In this document: in pieces, positions 35,114 through 39,210 of the stretch | Layout: each line of letters opens with the position of its first letter | Position numbering within the stretch: position 1 is the stretch's first letter | The notes under the pieces: model-generated | The model's input: only the letters and a program-made list of their open reading frames with translations | What the model was told of the DNA's origin: nothing | Database searches by the model: none | From: Nitrosovibrio sp. Nv4 | Lineage (GTDB): Bacteria; Pseudomonadota; Gammaproteobacteria; Burkholderiales; SG8-39 | DNA: 39,210 nucleotides | Direction: 5' to 3' | Assembly: GCA_945906765.1 (NCBI GenBank) | Contig: CAMDRF010000020.1 | Coordinates: 1-39,210, forward strand | Program-made: the position numbers and the translations under genes

Positions 35114-35593
35114 ATGGCGGTCAAGGTTTCCCTCAAGGTCAACGGCAAATCGGTTTCGGCGGAAGTGGAGGAGCGCACGCTGCTCGTTACGGTGATCCGC
35201 GAAAACCTGCGGCTCACCGGCACCCACGTCGGTTGCGACACCGCGCAATGCGGCGCGTGCACCGTGAGCATGAATGGCAAGGCGGTCAAATCCTGCTCCA
35301 TGCTGGCGATGCAGGCCGAGGGCGCGGACGTGATGACCATCGAGGGCGTGGCCAAGCCCGACGGCACGCTGCACCCGATGCAGGCGGCGTTCAAGGAGCA
35401 CCATGGCCTGCAGTGCGGCTTCTGCACCCCGGGCATGGTGATGAACGCGATCGACTACGCCAAGCACCATCCCGATCCCACCGAGGAGCAGATCCGCGAG
35501 GCGCTCGAAGGCAACCTGTGCCGCTGCACCGGTTATCACAATATCGTCAAGGCCATCGGCGCCGGCGCAAGAGCCATGGCCGCTGGAAAATAG
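35114..35593 (+). CDS. coxS: Molybdenum hydroxylase small [2Fe-2S] subunit (CoxS-like)
   Basis: The 159-residue iron-sulfur subunit carries two [2Fe-2S] clusters: the plant-ferredoxin type with [16 protein letters not shown] and a later Cys in KSCSML, and the second with [10 protein letters not shown] and [11 protein letters not shown]. It passes electrons from the molybdenum centre to the FAD subunit. The AGGAGG ribosome site is near-perfect. First gene of coxS-coxL-coxM, the order typical of form II CO dehydrogenase-like and related aldehyde or heterocycle hydroxylases rather than form I (M-S-L). Confidence 0.93.
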   Translation: MAVKVSLKVNGKSVSAEVEERTLLVTVIRENLRLTGTHVGCDTAQCGACTVSMNGKAVKSCSMLAMQAEGADVMTIEGVAKPDGTLHPMQAAFKEHHGLQCGFCTPGMVMNAIDYAKHHPDPTEEQIREALEGNLCRCTGYHNIVKAIGAGARAMAAGK

Positions 35594-35605
35594 GAGTAGA
35601 CGAAC

Positions 35606-37960
<2,355 letters not shown>

Positions 37961-37982
37961 TCAGGAAAACCCGGAGAACCAC

Positions 37983-38774
37983 ATGCACGCATTCAAATAC
38001 CACCGTCCCTCCAGCGTGAACGACGCCGCGGCGCTCGTTAAAGGCGAAGCGAAGCTGCTCGCCGGCGGCCAGACGCTGGTGCAGACGATGAAGCTGCGCC
38101 TCGCCTCGCCCTCGGACATCATCGACCTCGGCACCATCAAGGACCTCGCCGGGATCAAGTCCGACGGCAAAACCCTGAGCATCGGCGCGATGACCCGCCA
38201 CGCGGACGTCGCGCATTCGGCCGAGGTGAAGAAGGCGATCCCGGCGCTCGCCGCGCTGGCCGCCATGATCGGCGACCGGCAGGTGCGGGCCATGGGAACG
38301 ATCGGCGGTTCGGTGGCCAACAACGACCCGGCGGCGGACTACCCGGCGGCGTTGCTGGCGCTGAACGCGACGATCACCACCAACAAAGGCAAGCACGAAG
38401 CCGACAAGTTCTTCAAGGGCATGTTCACCACCGCGCTCGCCGCGGACGAGATCATCACCGGGGTCTCCTTCCAGGTCCCACGGCGCGCCGCCTACACCAA
38501 GTTCAAGAACCCGGCCTCGCGCTTCGCCATCGTCGGCGTCTTCGTCGCCGATTTCGGCGGCTCGGTGAGAGTCGCGGTGACCGGCGCCGGCGCCGGCGTG
38601 TTCCGCCAGGCCGACATGGAAAAAGCGCTCGCCGCGAAATTCGCGCCCGAGTCGGTGGCGAACATCAAGGTCAAGCAGGATGGCCTGAACAGCGACATGC
38701 ACGCCAGCGCCGAATACCGCGCGCACCTGGTGACGGTGATGGCGAAGCGGGCGGTCGAGGCAGCACTGAAATAG
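37983..38774 (+). CDS. coxM: Molybdenum hydroxylase medium FAD subunit (CoxM-like)
   Basis: The 263-residue FAD-binding subunit has the family's flavin loops AGGQTLVQTMKLRLASP and TIGGSVANNDPAADYPAA, then a C-terminal CO_deh_flav_C domain (about residues 170-260). It receives electrons from CoxS and passes them to quinone or another acceptor. A GGAG ribosome site lies upstream of the ATG, and the gene is 22 bp after coxL. Last structural gene; two hairpins follow. Confidence 0.92.
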   Translation: MHAFKYHRPSSVNDAAALVKGEAKLLAGGQTLVQTMKLRLASPSDIIDLGTIKDLAGIKSDGKTLSIGAMTRHADVAHSAEVKKAIPALAALAAMIGDRQVRAMGTIGGSVANNDPAADYPAALLALNATITTNKGKHEADKFFKGMFTTALAADEIITGVSFQVPRRAAYTKFKNPASRFAIVGVFVADFGGSVRVAVTGAGAGVFRQADMEKALAAKFAPESVANIKVKQDGLNSDMHASAEYRAHLVTVMAKRAVEAALK

Positions 38775-38780
38775 GTCTTA

Positions 38781-38798
38781 CCGGCACGGTTTTGCCGG
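38781..38798. other. Hairpin after coxM
   Basis: CCGGCA and TGCCGG with a 6-base loop (CGGTTT). Without a T-run after the stem it is a weak terminator or a stabilising 3' hairpin of the cox mRNA. Confidence 0.45.
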
Positions 38799-38830
38799 CA
38801 ACGATCACGGAGGCGGTTGGAGGAAGTGTG

Positions 38831-38882
38831 GCCCGTCTAGGGCCTGGGGGTTACGGCTCCCATACCCTAGGCGGGCTTTTTT
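38831..38882 (+). terminator. Long hairpin followed by T-run (cox operon terminator)
   Basis: GCCCG-T-CTAGGG (38831-38842) pairs with CCCTAG-G-CGGGC (38865-38876) with one mismatch, an inner TGGG/CCCA extends the stem, and six T follow. It is unusually long for a terminator (about 46 bases), but the T-run on the plus strand supports that role. Confidence 0.7.
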
Positions 38883-38894
38883 GCCGCCTTTAAT

Positions 38895-38914
38895 TGTATC
38901 GTTTATGATACAAT
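38895..38914. promoter_or_regulatory. Palindromic operator at the XRE gene promoter
   Basis: TTGTATC and GATACAA form a perfect 7-bp inverted repeat with a 6-base AT-rich spacer, lying directly on the promoter and just before TATAAT (38914-38919) and the ATG (38922). The layout suits autorepression by the downstream HTH protein, as in HipB-like antitoxins (which bind TATCC-N8-GGATA-type sites). Confidence 0.6.
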
Positions 38915-38921
38915 ATAATTT

Positions 38922-39210
38922 ATGCGACATCATGAGCTTTGTGCACAATTGCGCCGCCGGCGCCAGGCCAGCGGCCTGAGCCAGGCGGCGCTGGCCGCGA
39001 AAAGCGGCGCCGGACGCGTCACCATCGCGCGCCTGGAAGCCGGGTCGGCGCAAGACTTCCGCCTCGGCACGCTGTCGCGGCTGTGCGAAGCGCTCGGACT
39101 GGAACTGGCCGTCCTGCCGCGCGGCGGCCTGCCCGCGCAGGAAACCGCGTTCGCGCGCGAGCGCGAGCGCGCCCGCAGGCTGGATGCACGCCGCCGCCAC
39201 GCGGCGCTCG
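38922..39210 (+). CDS. XRE-family HTH regulator, 5' part
   Basis: The gene runs off the right edge; 96 codons are visible. After MRHHELCAQLRRRRQASGLS comes a Cro/C1-type helix-turn-helix: SQAALAAKSGAGRVTIARLE, then SRLCEALGLELAVLPRG. The arrangement resembles HipB-like antitoxins, and the palindromic operator in front supports autoregulation. A toxin (such as HipA) could follow, but that lies outside the window. If the TATAAT at 38914 is the -10, the transcript would begin at or just after the ATG, so the start or promoter needs care. Confidence 0.8.
   Translation, partial: MRHHELCAQLRRRRQASGLSQAALAAKSGAGRVTIARLEAGSAQDFRLGTLSRLCEALGLELAVLPRGGLPAQETAFARERERARRLDARRRHAAL

Overview
The window is GC-rich, densely packed bacterial chromosome that most resembles a betaproteobacterium (Burkholderiales or Rhodocyclales type). 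The pointers are a phasin (so polyhydroxyalkanoate granules), a Bug/TctC-type solute-binding gene, the order purN-DUF3108-rsmB and glyA-nrdR-ribD-ribE, an OxyR paired with a peroxiredoxin-glutaredoxin hybrid, a very long HrpA helicase and a form-II-like CoxSLM molybdenum hydroxylase. The assignment is inference from gene content. I saw no rRNA, tRNA, CRISPR array, transposase or prophage genes.

Layout. 1-1022: start of a desaturase gene at the left edge, a short remnant and an exported protein gene. 1035-7932: a minus-strand run of eight tightly spaced genes (thioredoxin, pirin, photolyase, Dps, fumarase C, PurN, DUF3108, RsmB) that mixes stress protection with housekeeping. 8014-11338: GluQ, then a second, decayed purN-DUF3108 pair and an EamA exporter. 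11431-12203: a phasin transcription unit whose end carries a textbook -1 slippery heptamer in front of a very basic tail. 12211-15670: a small unassigned catabolic-looking cluster (DUF1989 protein, three-domain Rid protein, alpha/beta hydrolase) beside a broken Bug gene. 15709-18712: ABC exporter plus a MoCF-domain protein. 18728-20466: Prx-Grx and divergent OxyR. 20474-24905: HrpA and an EI24 membrane protein. 24939-27148: a decay zone with a truncated TPMT-type methyltransferase, a small charged ORF and an acyltransferase interrupted by an amber codon. 27159-30949: FHA protein, GlyA, NrdR, RibD and RibE, all on the minus strand. 30971-38774: a molybdenum hydroxylase locus with response regulator, histidine kinase, XdhC-like and MocA-like genes on the minus strand and coxS-coxL-coxM divergent on the plus strand. 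38895-39210: start of an XRE-type regulator behind a perfect palindrome.

How it fits together. Genes are arranged mostly in operons with 4-bp stop/start overlaps, including several GTGA and TTGA overlaps, so many starts are GTG or TTG. The Cox locus looks self-contained: structural subunits, two cofactor-maturation proteins and its own two-component regulators. OxyR, Prx-Grx, thioredoxin, Dps and photolyase point to strong oxidative and light stress defence. The most unusual observation is the possible recoding of the phasin to append a histone-like Lys/Arg tail. The next are the three-domain Rid protein, whose copies all seem to lack the archetypal catalytic arginine, and the duplicated purN-DUF3108 unit with a vestigial purN.
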